A DNA stretch of 64,000 nucleotides from Planococcus halocryophilus. Lineage in GTDB: Bacteria > Bacillota > Bacilli > Bacillales_A > Planococcaceae. Position numbers and translations under genes: made by a program. Positions 24,253-33,060 of the stretch are shown here, piece by piece. The stretch is from contig NZ_JAKVTG010000015.1 of the NCBI RefSeq assembly GCF_022489025.1, positions 1 to 64,000 of the forward strand, written 5' to 3'. The notes beneath the pieces were generated by a model. The model saw only the letters and a list, made by a program, of their open reading frames with translations, had not been told where the DNA came from and ran no database searches. Within the stretch, counting starts at the first letter, position 1. Every line of letters starts with the position of its first letter.

Positions 24253-26120
24253 ATCGTCAGTTCGTTAATGCTCTTCTGTTCAAACCACAGCTTCTCGGTC
24301 ACTTCGTTTAATTGGACTTCGAGCTTGATTTTTTTGGAACCGGTATAGAAAATGCCTTTGCCGGCTTGCTCTTTCTTTTTGCCGTCTTTCAGAATCAACG
24401 TCGATCGTTCTTCTTTGGAAAATTGATTGCCGAGTTCTTCTTCCAGGTACTTTAGCTCTTCCTCACTCATCGGCAAATACAGCCGTTGAACGGATTGCGT
24501 AATGATGGCTTTCCCGTAGTTCCGGTTCTCATCGCGTGCCGATAAGAAGTCTTCCACCGACTGAGAAGCTGTCGTGATGCCACAGTTGAACGACCGGAGG
24601 ACTTTCATCATGAAATAGATGAATTCCATCGCTTTCGGCACTTTGGGATCGGCAATGACGTGCGCTTCATCAATGAAGATCTCGCTCGGCTGCCGGTCGC
24701 CACTCATGATTTCATAGGTCGTGTGCGAAAGAATATTGTAGAAGAGAATGCGCTGAATCTTTTCGTTGTTGCTCATTTCCTTCAAGTCGTAGCACACCAA
24801 CTCATTATCAATATTGACGTTCGTCGATCCGTTGAACAGTTCCGAATAGATGCCGTAAACATACGTTTCCAAGGTCGTATGGAAATCCCGGATGCGCTCG
24901 TATAACGGTGGATCGTTCTGTTTGTCTCGTTCAATCAGCTGATACAAGTCTTCCAATACGGGGTAGTCGTCGGCCGTCAGTTGGTTCACATCGGTCGTCT
25001 CATCAATCCCTTTTTCTTCGTAGACTTTCTGGATGTACCGGCTCAAGATGTCTTCTTGCAAGTCGCTCATCGAGTTGTACATCAGTTGGAACATGACCAG
25101 TAAATTCGAAATCTTTGTCAGCAAGATGTTGCCCAGCTCGGTTTCTTCGAGTTGAATCTTCTCGCTGATTTTTGGAAGATCCATCGGATTGATCCGGTTT
25201 CCGCCTTTCAGCTGAAACTTCACCCACGCCCCACCAAGATCTGCGTAGTTCCGACCAAATTCCCCTTTCGGGTCTACCGTGATGATTTTCCGACCGAGCA
25301 TGTGCTTATTGGTCATGTTCGCAAACAAGTACGTAGATTTGCCGATCCCGGAAATGCCAATGACGAACTCATGCCGGTTCAAAAGCGTCGTATCGTCGAC
25401 AATCACGACATTTCCGGTCGTCATGTTTCGTCCTTTGATCAAGCCGGTTTCGGAGAACATTTCGTTCTCATGAAACGGGAAGAAATACGAGATTGCTTCC
25501 GAGTTGGTCATCTTGTACGTCAGTTCGTCGACTTTGTTGTCATTCAGGGGCAAAAACGAACGAAAGGCATCGACCGCACGGTCTGTCGGGTTGTGAATGA
25601 TGCCGATCTTCGAGAATTTGCTTTTGACGGTCGTCGTCAGTTGATCCAATTCTTCCTGAGAAGTCGCCACCAAATGAATGAGCGTATGAAACAGGTAAAT
25701 CTTGTCGTTACGGTACGACAAGTTCCGCAACATTTCCGAGGCACTTTCAATTTGCCCTTCCGATTCAATCATCGTCTGTTCATCGGCGAAGCGCGTATTC
25801 ATTTTCATTCGGTTCTGCTTGATGCTTTTCACAAGTTGCGTGCGCACCTCGCCCATGTTGTATTCCTGCATGTAATGGACCAGCGACACGTTCTCGGGAA
25901 TCTCGGTCACTTGCTGAATCTTGTTTTGATCTTGAATCGGGTCGTAGTCCACGATGAGAAGCGTCCGGGTGTAATTGGCTCCTACACGAACCGAGGAATC
26001 AAACTCCGTCAAGTTGTCCGGGGCAATGGCCGTGAGAAGCGTTTCGTTCATGCCACTGACCGTATCTTCAAAGGTTGTTTCATCTACTTGTTTGGGCTGT
26101 AGCCACTTCGGTTTCCACAT
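24249..26120 (-). CDS. VirB4-like conjugation ATPase
   Basis: The 623-residue protein contains Walker A GISGIGKST near residue 257, Walker B IFIDEAHVI near residue 483, and the GITTASQSVEDFL and QSVQRLYLPMSEEELKYLEE stretches usual in VirB4/TraE ATPases. It powers channel assembly and DNA transfer at the membrane. ATG 26120 follows GGAGGTGG. It is the central gene of the operon, 14 bp after the VirB3-like gene. It seems short at the N-terminus compared with full VirB4, fitting a division of parts with the preceding gene. Confidence 0.93.
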   Translation of the reverse strand: MWKPKWLQPKQVDETTFEDTVSGMNETLLTAIAPDNLTEFDSSVRVGANYTRTLLIVDYDPIQDQNKIQQVTEIPENVSLVHYMQEYNMGEVRTQLVKSIKQNRMKMNTRFADEQTMIESEGQIESASEMLRNLSYRNDKIYLFHTLIHLVATSQEELDQLTTTVKSKFSKIGIIHNPTDRAVDAFRSFLPLNDNKVDELTYKMTNSEAISYFFPFHENEMFSETGLIKGRNMTTGNVVIVDDTTLLNRHEFVIGISGIGKSTYLFANMTNKHMLGRKIITVDPKGEFGRNYADLGGAWVKFQLKGGNRINPMDLPKISEKIQLEETELGNILLTKISNLLVMFQLMYNSMSDLQEDILSRYIQKVYEEKGIDETTDVNQLTADDYPVLEDLYQLIERDKQNDPPLYERIRDFHTTLETYVYGIYSELFNGSTNVNIDNELVCYDLKEMSNNEKIQRILFYNILSHTTYEIMSGDRQPSEIFIDEAHVIADPKVPKAMEFIYFMMKVLRSFNCGITTASQSVEDFLSARDENRNYGKAIITQSVQRLYLPMSEEELKYLEEELGNQFSKEERSTLILKDGKKKEQAGKGIFYTGSKKIKLEVQLNEVTEKLWFEQKSINELTI

Positions 26121-26134
26121 CCGTTGTCCACCTC

Positions 26135-27190
26135 CTATTCAAATCGATCGTTGAGCAAGCTCTTGTATTGCTCAACCAAGGCTTTCGCGGTATTCTTCCC
26201 AACCACGACGTCCAGCTTGGCGTTCGTTTTGTGAACGATGTTCTGTCCTTGCGCTTGAGCATTCTCAAAATCGATGCACGCATAATAGAACTTCAACAAG
26301 TCGTCGTTCTCCAAAATCTTGACGTCTAATTTCTCGTATCCCGATAACATCTGTTCGAGCTTCGATTGAAGAATGTTCGCCGTGGTTTCCAGCTTCAAGT
26401 AATCTTTCGGAGAGTTGGTCATCGGCTTGGAAATCACTAAATACCGTTTCCGGGTCACCATGTTTTTCGACTTTTGAATGCGTTCAATTTGATCGGCGTA
26501 CCCTTGTTTCAGCATGCGCTTCGCATACGAGGAATTTTGATCCACTTGTTCGTTGAACCACATCAGGTAATTCGTTAAGTTGATCGGTTGCGCCACTTGC
26601 ATCAGTTGAATTTGTTTCTCGCCCGTATCGTTGATAAATGCTTGATAGGCCGACAATACATTTTCTTTCGCCAGTTCGTTCATGAGCGATAAGTTGACCG
26701 AAGAGACTTCCAACACCTTAATCAAACGCCGGTCCGAGGACTCCAAACAGCCGTTGGCAATATTCGCTAATCCTAATTCCGTTCGCGTGTCGCGTTCGTT
26801 TCGGCTCATGGGTAAGGCTCCTTTCGCGTAATGAAAATCTTTCTTCCGGTGTTTCGCCCGTAATTTCCACATCACTTTGTATTGCAAGAGCGACAAGTTT
26901 TTTCGAACGGGGTGTTTGTTCAACTGAAACACCGTCACGATCATCGCTGGCACAAACGCCACAAGCAAAAGTTGTTGATTCAACGTCCCGGCTTGATACA
27001 ACATATACGAGATGAAGGCGCCCAAGAGTAAAAACGGGGAAACAATGAACACATCCTGGAATGATATATTCCCATACAAGTATTTCTTGGTATCAATGTT
27101 TAAGGGCAACTCCACTTTCCCTCGCTCACGCAGCCGTTCCTGACGTTCCATGTAGGAATCTGTCCGCATTGGTATCACATACTTTCTCAC
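26135..27190 (-). CDS. VirB3-like membrane protein (TrsD/PrgI-like, with a cytoplasmic domain)
   Basis: The 351-residue protein has two membrane helices near residues 48-85 (IVSPFLLLGAFISYMLY, LLLVAFVPAMIVTVF), as in PrgI/VirB3-like proteins, then a long cytoplasmic region (PLNIDTKK before, TRTELGLANIANGCLESSDRRLIKVLEVSSVNLSLM after). That region looks like the N-terminal domain of VirB4-type proteins (SYxxxL, FINDTGEKQIQLMQVAQPINL). It likely docks the ATPase. It precedes the VirB4-like gene by 14 bp. Confidence 0.7.
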   Translation of the reverse strand: MRKYVIPMRTDSYMERQERLRERGKVELPLNIDTKKYLYGNISFQDVFIVSPFLLLGAFISYMLYQAGTLNQQLLLVAFVPAMIVTVFQLNKHPVRKNLSLLQYKVMWKLRAKHRKKDFHYAKGALPMSRNERDTRTELGLANIANGCLESSDRRLIKVLEVSSVNLSLMNELAKENVLSAYQAFINDTGEKQIQLMQVAQPINLTNYLMWFNEQVDQNSSYAKRMLKQGYADQIERIQKSKNMVTRKRYLVISKPMTNSPKDYLKLETTANILQSKLEQMLSGYEKLDVKILENDDLLKFYYACIDFENAQAQGQNIVHKTNAKLDVVVGKNTAKALVEQYKSLLNDRFE

Positions 27191-27196
27191 GTTTTC

Positions 27197-27433
27197 TTAC
27201 AGGTTCATTTGGATGTACTCGATGACCGGTTTCGCTAACAGGAACAACACCACGCCCAAGACGCAGAGTTTTATGCCATTTTTAAATTTTGGTGCCGATT
27301 GTTCATCGCCTGCCCAAACGCCAATCGCTGAAATCACCAACCCAATCATAAAAATCGTAATGAACGTTGTTTGCATGTCACTGAACAACGTATTTAAGAA
27401 CACACTAATTCGATCAAACACATTTGCCACCAC
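27197..27433 (-). CDS. VirB2/TrbC-like small membrane protein, first gene of the operon
   Basis: The 78-residue protein has two hydrophobic helices (TTFITIFMIGLVISAIGVW; LCVLGVVLFLLAKPVI) separated by a short charged loop, the shape of VirB2/TrbC pilin-type or TrsC-like channel subunits. There is no clear signal peptide. GAAAGGTGGTGG precedes the ATG at 27433. As first gene of a nine- or ten-gene operon it follows the probable operon promoter and a palindromic operator. Confidence 0.65.
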   Translation of the reverse strand: MVANVFDRISVFLNTLFSDMQTTFITIFMIGLVISAIGVWAGDEQSAPKFKNGIKLCVLGVVLFLLAKPVIEYIQMNL

Positions 27434-27461
27434 CTTTCTTCCGTTGCCTCTACGTTAACAA

Positions 27462-27481
27462 ATTGCCTAAAAATAGGCAAT
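27462..27481 (-). promoter_or_regulatory. Palindromic operator at the conjugation operon promoter
   Basis: ATTGCCTA-AAAA-TAGGCAAT is a perfect 8-bp inverted repeat 29 bp upstream of the first conjugation gene. On the minus strand TTGCCT within it could be a -35 box with TAACGT 17 bp on. It is a likely repressor site. Confidence 0.5.
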
Positions 27482-27636
27482 CGAAAATGGTAAATAATTG
27501 GTACTACTTAAATCCCCTTTTAAATCTCTTGTAAATAAAGGTTTTTCACATCTATCGTACTTTTTTCTTAGTCTTTAATTTGAAAGTCCCAAAAATACCC
27601 ATGAATAGTTTTACATATACATTAAAAAAACGGAAG

Positions 27637-28578
27637 TCACTTGGACTTCCGTTTGGCTAGCTTGAGAAGCAATTTCTCTTTCTCAGCCGCTAATTCTTCT
27701 GGAGAAGACATACTTGGTTTGACATCTTCTTTTTCTGATTGGTTCAACCATGCCGGAGTTCGCTCGGTTCTGACCGGTTGTTGAGAAGAAGTTGTTTGAA
27801 TCCCCAACCATCTCTTTTTATCTTCAACTGCTTTAGTTAAACGCGCTGTAATGCTCTTAATACGTCCCGGTGTCCGTTCAAGGGAATACTGCAAGGCATC
27901 CGCATACTGATGAACTGTCAGTACCTCTTGATGGGCCAAGTAGTGGTTCCCAATCTCCTCTACCTCAATGTGATCATCCATCAATCGCTTTTCGTATTTG
28001 AATAAGACCTGCACAATCGATTCAGGGAGTGCGATTTTCTCCAGCAACTGATAGATCTTTATTTCAGTCTCACTTAAATCAGTCTTGCTAAAGTCAGTAT
28101 CATTCGTGTTAACATTTTTAACTTCTTGAAGTAAAGAAGTTTGATTTCTTGAAGTTAAAGATTTTAACTTCTCATGTCCCCCAGGCGATTCAGGCTCATT
28201 TGTCGATTGTTCGATCGGCTTAACGTCTGCCACTTCCGCAATCGGTTTTAACAAATATAACCGATTCGACTGGGATAAGCCCATTCGCTTTTCCTCGAGC
28301 AAGGCTACGTGATGCAGTTCTTTTTTAATTTTGATAACCGTAGGTTTGCTGCAATTCAAAATCTCCGCGAGTTGTTGATTCCCGTAAAGAAAATAAATAT
28401 TCCCTTCGTCATCGAACCACTCGTTTTTAATCGATAGATCCAGCCGGTCCTGTAAGATCGCAAAGGCGATTTTTGCATCGTTGCTGATCTTTTTGTAGCG
28501 TTCATTTGTAAAAAAGACTTTTGGTAATCGGTAAAATCGTTGTGCTGCCTCTTCGCGTATGTTGTACTTTCCAGTCAT
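27637..28578 (-). CDS. repA: RepA_N-family plasmid replication initiator
   Basis: The 313-residue protein has the RepA_N domain at its N-terminus: FYRLPKVFFTNERYKKISNDAKIAFAILQDRLDLSIKNEWFDDEGNIYFLYG, then a winged helix (NQQLAEILNCSKPTVIKIKKELHHVALLEEKRMGLSQSNRLYLL). The C-terminal part differs among hosts in this family. It opens the origin and recruits the host replisome. ATG 28578 is used because AAAGGGG lies 8 bp before it; a longer frame to 28635 has no site. Repeats inside the gene probably form the origin, as in other RepA_N plasmids. Confidence 0.92.
   Translation of the reverse strand: MTGKYNIREEAAQRFYRLPKVFFTNERYKKISNDAKIAFAILQDRLDLSIKNEWFDDEGNIYFLYGNQQLAEILNCSKPTVIKIKKELHHVALLEEKRMGLSQSNRLYLLKPIAEVADVKPIEQSTNEPESPGGHEKLKSLTSRNQTSLLQEVKNVNTNDTDFSKTDLSETEIKIYQLLEKIALPESIVQVLFKYEKRLMDDHIEVEEIGNHYLAHQEVLTVHQYADALQYSLERTPGRIKSITARLTKAVEDKKRWLGIQTTSSQQPVRTERTPAWLNQSEKEDVKPSMSSPEELAAEKEKLLLKLAKRKSK
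28113..28172. repeat. Iteron-like repeats inside repA (candidate oriV)
   Basis: Within about 60 bp the motif TTTAACTTCAAGAA and near copies (TTTACTTCAAGAAG, GAAGTTAAAA, AACTTCT) occur in both orientations. RepA_N plasmids such as pAD1 and pSK41 keep their origin inside the rep gene, so this is the likely oriV. Confidence 0.6.
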
Positions 28579-28688
28579 GTAATCTGCCCCTTTCATTCTC
28601 TTTCGTTTCATCAGAGAAATTTCAAGGGAATTCACGCTCTTCTACAGCAAGGCGAAACAAATGCCCCTACTCGCCAGCACTGCAGTTG

Positions 28689-28697
28689 TGCTATAAT
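28689..28697 (+). promoter_or_regulatory. Promoter of the antisense RNA
   Basis: TGCTATAAT is an extended -10 box facing away from repA. It would start an RNA near 28704. Confidence 0.55.
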
Positions 28698-28703
28698 TAA
28701 AGC

Positions 28704-28793
28704 ATGAATTGTTCTCTTGAAACTTCTCTACGTGGTCACTCTTTTATTGACGGTCGCCAAACTACCAATAAAAGAGCCTGTAGAGATTTTTTT
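28704..28793 (+). ncRNA. Candidate antisense RNA against the repA leader
   Basis: A roughly 90-nt unit runs from the extended -10 at 28689-28697 to a T-run at 28787-28793. It contains CTCTTTTATTG/CAATAAAAGAG and an outer TCTCTAC/GTAGAGA stem, so it ends as a terminator. It lies opposite the predicted repA mRNA leader (start near 28813). This is the arrangement known for copy-control RNAI of pSK41-type RepA_N plasmids, so it probably limits repA expression. Confidence 0.65.
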
Positions 28794-28807
28794 AATATAT
28801 ATATTAA
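28792..28807. promoter_or_regulatory. 16-bp palindromic operator near the repA start point
   Basis: TTAATATATATATTAA is a perfect palindrome just inside the predicted repA transcript. Related 16-mers occur at 33742 and 33762. The adjacent Xre protein could bind it. Confidence 0.45.
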
Positions 28808-28819
28808 AATATGGAGAAC

Positions 28820-28828
28820 AGTATAACA
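28820..28828 (-). promoter_or_regulatory. Predicted repA promoter
   Basis: On the minus strand TGTTATACT is an extended -10 box. A start near 28813 leaves a 235-base repA leader overlapped by the antisense RNA. Confidence 0.5.
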
Positions 28829-28871
28829 CGGAAAAAGAAAAACGGCATCGCCACCTGAAAGGATTTTTCAT

Positions 28872-29180
28872 ATGACTTCTCAACATGAACCCAATGTTTA
28901 TGAAAAAATCGGCAGTGCACTCAAGTCTATTCGCCTCGAGAAAAAGCTGAAACTAAAAGACATTGAAGCCATTAGTGACATGAACGGCCCCACAATCTCA
29001 AACATTGAACGGGGCAAACAAAATGTGTCTATTGGTTGGTTGATTCATTACGCAAATGTACTCGAAATCGATCCGAATGAGATTTTTTTGCGCGCCTTTA
29101 AAGACGATTTCAAAGAAAAACAACTCGAAAAAATATACGAGCGATTCAATACCTATCCTGGTAACGAATCCGATACGTAA
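28872..29180 (+). CDS. Xre-family transcriptional regulator
   Basis: The 102-residue protein is almost entirely one helix-turn-helix domain: IGSALKSIRLEKKLKLKDIEAISDMNGPTISNIERGKQNVSIGWLIHYANVLEIDP, residues about 12-67, then a short charged helix. It binds DNA as a dimer. It is divergent from repA and close to the palindrome at 28792, so it may control repA and, by a matching operator at 33742-33777, the mobilisation accessory genes. The start ATG 28872 has GAAAGGA upstream. A terminator follows at 29180-29210. Confidence 0.88.
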   Translation: MTSQHEPNVYEKIGSALKSIRLEKKLKLKDIEAISDMNGPTISNIERGKQNVSIGWLIHYANVLEIDPNEIFLRAFKDDFKEKQLEKIYERFNTYPGNESDT

Positions 29181-29210
29181 ACATTCAGCTATCCTGCTGA
29201 GTGTTTTTTT
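29180..29210 (+). terminator. Terminator of the Xre gene
   Basis: AACATTCAGC-TATCCT-GCTGAGTGTT and a T-run form an intrinsic terminator overlapping the Xre stop codon. Confidence 0.65.
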
Positions 29211-29298
29211 ATGCCCTAAAAGAGTGATGGATAGATAACCAATAAACAAGCCGGGATAAAAACGCTTGTATACAGATATGTATTGGCAGACTGGACCA

Positions 29299-30810
29299 TT
29301 AAGAAGAATTGAATTTTTTTCCAGTTGAAGACGATGAGGATCGCTGTTCACGGAACCAAGCTACCTCTGTCATGACTTCACGAATCGCATCTTTGTTTTC
29401 ACGCGCTGTACGCATGATGTCCAGTGCTTCTTGGTACAAGACCCGGTGGGTTTGTTGGTAGCTGAGGGCACACTGAAGAAGCACAGCAACCGACGTCAAT
29501 CCTGTCTTGGCTGCACGGCCTTTCCCACTTTTCTTGATGAGGATTTTCTTGGAGTGTTTGATCACTTCGTTGAACGTACTGCGGGGCATTCCCACAGCTT
29601 CGCAAATTTCTTTTTGCGTAGACCAGTGAATCGGCTGTTCCAGTGAACTGACCGTTTGGATATAGCTCAAGAGGTCGATTTCCCATTCATCGTAATGGCT
29701 GCGCTTGCGATCTTTTCGTTCTTTCTTAAACTTGTACCAACCGCCCATCGGATTCTCGATGGCCACTTCTTTGTGACTTGCCCATTCCGTTAACAGTTCT
29801 TGAATGTACGTCTGATGTGCACCTTTGAATCGGCCTTTGTAAGCACTTCTCACGATTTTTTGGACTTCGCTATGCCGTAAGGGAGAAGCCAGACTTGAAT
29901 TGTACTCATCAAGCAAATCAAGCGTCTCATCGTTTCCTTTGCCTGCACTGTAGCAAGCGAGCGCTAACGTAAACATTAAGTTGTCGCGTCCCAATTGCCC
30001 AGATTCGCCCTTCACGTGACGCGTCTTCAGCAGTTCTTGGAACCAAGCCGTTTGCGTGAGATCTTGAACCGTCGGTTCGTTGGCGACCACAAAGAGTCCC
30101 CTCCCCTGATCATCGTCTTGCCGTTTCGACCACGCAATGAGGGAACCAAAGTCGTACACCATTTCTTCGGAGAACCACCGAACGTTTTGTTCATTAGGCA
30201 TACGGAAAAAACCAAAGTCATTACAAGAAATATCGACTCCTTGTAAAACTTTGGCCAAGCTGCGTTTGATGTTTTCAGAAATGCGCTTCGCTACCTTAAG
30301 CCCACGAAAATCGTTTTGATTGCTGATGAATAACGGTTTTGCCAACACAAAATAGACTTGAAACCCTTTCGGCGTTTCTAAGACCATCGTCGGCACGCCA
30401 ATACTGTGATCCAATGCAGCCGTTAAAATTTCGGTGTATGGTTGTTTTTTCGTATCGATGTCCACGACGAAGGTATTGATTTGTTGGAGGTTCTTCTCTT
30501 CGTGTCCCTTGAGGAACCGTCTTTTTTCATCAGAATACCTTAAGTAGTTAAAGACATTAGGATTCCAATGGGAAACCAAAAGAGCGTCCTCCAAGAGAGT
30601 TTCTCGGGACGTGATGACATAACCCTTCACACCTGATGGTGTAGAAAGATCCTCTTTTGAGCGAACTACAGAAATCGCTCCTATTTTAGTTCTTTTTTCT
30701 TTGTTGGCAGCTTTAATCTGCAAAGGAAGGCTTGCGCTAGAACTTTTTGATTTAAAATTATGAATTCCATCTTTTAAGACAGTGTCGACAATTAAACGTA
30801 GTTTACTCAC
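29299..30810 (-). CDS. Plasmid primase-type protein (AEP-like, primase C-terminal domain)
   Basis: The 503-residue protein has an N-terminal AEP-like region with the acidic metal motif NTFVVDIDTK near residue 113 and VPTMVLETPKGFQVYFVL after it, followed by a PriCT-type helical domain (GQLGRDNLMFTLALACYSAGKGNDETLDLLDEYNSSL, about 268-330). The C-terminal part has a helix-turn-helix (TQKEICEAVGMPRSTFNEVIK). It probably primes plasmid replication or the transferred strand. ATG 30810 with AAGGAGAAGG upstream is the start. It lies between the Xre gene and the centromere. Confidence 0.75.
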   Translation of the reverse strand: MSKLRLIVDTVLKDGIHNFKSKSSSASLPLQIKAANKEKRTKIGAISVVRSKEDLSTPSGVKGYVITSRETLLEDALLVSHWNPNVFNYLRYSDEKRRFLKGHEEKNLQQINTFVVDIDTKKQPYTEILTAALDHSIGVPTMVLETPKGFQVYFVLAKPLFISNQNDFRGLKVAKRISENIKRSLAKVLQGVDISCNDFGFFRMPNEQNVRWFSEEMVYDFGSLIAWSKRQDDDQGRGLFVVANEPTVQDLTQTAWFQELLKTRHVKGESGQLGRDNLMFTLALACYSAGKGNDETLDLLDEYNSSLASPLRHSEVQKIVRSAYKGRFKGAHQTYIQELLTEWASHKEVAIENPMGGWYKFKKERKDRKRSHYDEWEIDLLSYIQTVSSLEQPIHWSTQKEICEAVGMPRSTFNEVIKHSKKILIKKSGKGRAAKTGLTSVAVLLQCALSYQQTHRVLYQEALDIMRTARENKDAIREVMTEVAWFREQRSSSSSTGKKFNSS

Positions 30811-30910
30811 CCAAAACCTTCTCCTTCACTAACTTACCAGTCTTCTTCCCCTAAAGGTAAAGGAATATAAATCCTGTGTAAATAGCTCTATATCAAGGTT
30901 TGTACAGTCA

Positions 30911-31600
30911 CAAAAGTAGAAATATCTACTTTTCTACTTTTGTTAGAATGAACCTCATTCTCACAGAAGTAGATATTTCTACTTTTCTACTTTTGTTAGA
31001 TTGACTCTCATTTTCGCAGAGGTAGATATTTCTACTTTTCTACTTTTGTTAGATTGACTCTCATTTTCGCAGAGGTAGATATTTCTACTTTTCTACTTTC
31101 GTTAGATTGACTCTTATTCTCGCGGAGGTAGATATTTCTACTTTTCTACTTTTGTTAGATTGACTCTCATTCTCACATAAGTAGATATTTCTACTTTTCT
31201 ACTTATGTGAGAATCAGATTAATTTCAATTTCTTTTTTACTATTATAAATACCAATTTAAAAGGGTTTTTTCTACATAATTAAGTTAACAATTCTAACAA
31301 AAGTAGATATTTCTACTTTTGTTAGAATTAACATCATTATCGCAAAGGTAGATATTTCTACTTTTCCACTTTTGTTAGAACAAACATTATTCTCGCAGAG
31401 GTAGATATTTCTACTTTTCTACTTTTGTTAGAACAAACATTATTCTCGCAGAAGTAGATATTTCTACTTTTCTACTTTTGTTAAATCCACTCTCATTCTC
31501 ACAGAAGTAGATATTTCTACTTCTCTACTTTTGTTATAACTAAGCTTATTCTCACAAAGGTAGATATTTCTACTTTTCTACTTCTGTTGGAAGGAAGTAC
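30911..31600. repeat. Partition centromere: twelve phased repeats in two blocks
   Basis: The palindromic core GTAGATATTTCTAC (first copy GTAGAAATATCTAC) starts at 30916, 30969, 31022, 31075, 31128, 31181, then 31303, 31348, 31401, 31454, 31507 and 31560. Except for the 122-bp block gap and one 45-bp step, the period is exactly 53 bp, about five helix turns. Each core is followed by TTTTCTACTTTTGTTAGA or close variants. It lies just upstream of parA and is the likely parS/parC site bound by the ParB-like protein. The two blocks are split by about 100 bp of AT-rich DNA. Confidence 0.85.
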
Positions 31601-31728
31601 ATAATATTACATTTACATTACATTTATTTAATCATTCACACAAACTTCTACTTATGTTATTATCAGAAATATACAGAAGTAGAAGTTTGTTAGGTAGAAG
31701 TTTGTTAGGTATGAGGAGGAATTGAGAA

Positions 31729-32538
31729 ATGACTGCAAAAACAATAGTTGTTGGTAACTTTAAAGGTGGCGTAGGTAAAACTAAAGTATCTGTTATGACC
31801 AGTTGGGAATATGCAACCGTCCATAACAAAAAAGTTTTGTTAATTGATATGGACCCTCAAGGAAATGCCAGTACTTTGATAGCTCGTTCAGTTGGTATAG
31901 ATAAAATTGAAAAAACTATATTCGATGGTTTTCAAGATGGTAACTTGGAGAACGTTGTCATGAAAATAAACGATAATCTGGATTTAATTCCTGCTGCAGT
32001 TTCATTTAAGAACTTCTCAAAGTTTTTATATAAAAATTTCGAAACTGACTTAGAGCAAATTACATTGTTAAAAACTTTAATAGAGCCTCTAAAAGAAAAT
32101 TATGATTATATTTTTATTGATGTTCCTCCAACAATCAGTGACTACTCGGATAACGCTATGATGGCTTCTGATTATGTTCTTATTATTCTTCAAGCTCAAG
32201 AACTTTCTTTGGAAGGGGCAGAGACATATGTTTCATATTTACAATTCATGCATGATGAATATGAAGCTGATATTCAAGTTTTAGGAGTTCTTCCAGTTTT
32301 ATTGCGAGCTGGTGGCAGGGTTGATCAAACCACTGTGATAAGGGCTACTGAGTTATTTGGAGAGGATAACGTCTTTTCTAATGTAGTTAAGCATCTTGAA
32401 CGCTTAAAAGCATGGGATATTACCGGAATAAGAAATGATGATCACCATGATAGAAAAGCACATCAAACATTTTTAGCTGTTGTGGAAGAAATGGAAGATA
32501 AGCTTGCTCGATTTGAGGAGGAAGAAAACAATGTCTGA
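31729..32538 (+). CDS. parA: ParA family partition ATPase
   Basis: The 269-residue protein has the deviant Walker A KGGVGKTKVSV at about residues 11-21, LLIDMDPQGNAST as motif A' and YIFIDVPPTISDYSDNAM as Walker B region, all typical of ParA/Soj ATPases. No N-terminal helix-turn-helix is present, so it is the short type Ib form, in which the small partner protein binds the centromere and often represses the operon. ATG 31729 follows GAGGAGG. It overlaps the parB-like gene by 8 bp. Confidence 0.95.
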   Translation: MTAKTIVVGNFKGGVGKTKVSVMTSWEYATVHNKKVLLIDMDPQGNASTLIARSVGIDKIEKTIFDGFQDGNLENVVMKINDNLDLIPAAVSFKNFSKFLYKNFETDLEQITLLKTLIEPLKENYDYIFIDVPPTISDYSDNAMMASDYVLIILQAQELSLEGAETYVSYLQFMHDEYEADIQVLGVLPVLLRAGGRVDQTTVIRATELFGEDNVFSNVVKHLERLKAWDITGIRNDDHHDRKAHQTFLAVVEEMEDKLARFEEEENNV

Positions 32539-32965
32539 AGACTCGAAAAAGGGACCACTGATAAAGAAGAAAACCAAACCTATGGATCGAGCTAAACCAG
32601 TGATAGTAAGTAGTAAAAATGATTTTAAATTTTCGAGTAGCGATAAATCTATAGAATCTAAGTCCGAAGTACAAAAAGAACCGGAAGTGAATCAAAAAGT
32701 AAAATCAGAAAATATAACTACAGCAAATGAAGAGCCAACAAAACTAACAAAAAGAAAAGGTGTAGTTGGTAAGAACAATAACGTTAAATCGATAAAAGTG
32801 CCGCATGATCTCCATGTACAGATAGGCATTCTCGGAAAATTTATGGATGAAAATAAAACATATGCAATTATTTCTGAGCTTGTTGATTATTATAAAAAAA
32901 ATGAATTAACTGAACGTCAAAAGAAACAAATTGAATATATGACAGAATTCTTAAACGAAAATTAA
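32531..32965 (+). CDS. ParB-like centromere-binding protein (putative RHH)
   Basis: The 144-residue protein has a disordered, Lys/Ser-rich N-terminal half and a compact C-terminal domain: NNVKSIKVPHDLHVQIGILGKFMDENKTYAIISELVDYYKKN, a strand followed by two helices, as in ribbon-helix-helix partition proteins. It should bind the 53-bp repeats and link the plasmid to ParA. ATG 32531 lies inside the end of parA with GAGGAGGAAG before it. A perfect hairpin made of two centromere cores follows it. Confidence 0.75.
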   Translation: MSEDSKKGPLIKKKTKPMDRAKPVIVSSKNDFKFSSSDKSIESKSEVQKEPEVNQKVKSENITTANEEPTKLTKRKGVVGKNNNVKSIKVPHDLHVQIGILGKFMDENKTYAIISELVDYYKKNELTERQKKQIEYMTEFLNEN

Positions 32966-32977
32966 TATCTATTCAAC

Positions 32978-33024
32978 AAAAGTAGAAATATCTACCTAGC
33001 AAAGGTAGATATTTCTACTTTTTT
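32978..33024. terminator. Hairpin of two inverted centromere cores after parB-like gene
   Basis: AAAAGTAGAAATATCTACCT (32978-32997) and AGGTAGATATTTCTACTTTT (33003-33022) are perfect 20-bp arms around AGCAA, then T. It can end transcription and also offers two more copies of the centromere core. Confidence 0.75.
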
Positions 33025-33060
33025 GAGAACCATAAATTTTAGACTGAAAGGGTGTTTTTT

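Noticed and set aside
25152-26102. 316-codon frame on the plus strand
   Set aside because: It lies wholly opposite the VirB4-like gene; His/Arg/Val-rich composition is typical of an antisense shadow.
30911-31600. Repeat array that might be called a CRISPR
   Set aside because: The intervals between cores are themselves repeated rather than unique spacers, the period is 53 bp with palindromic cores, and parA follows directly with no cas gene. It is a partition centromere.
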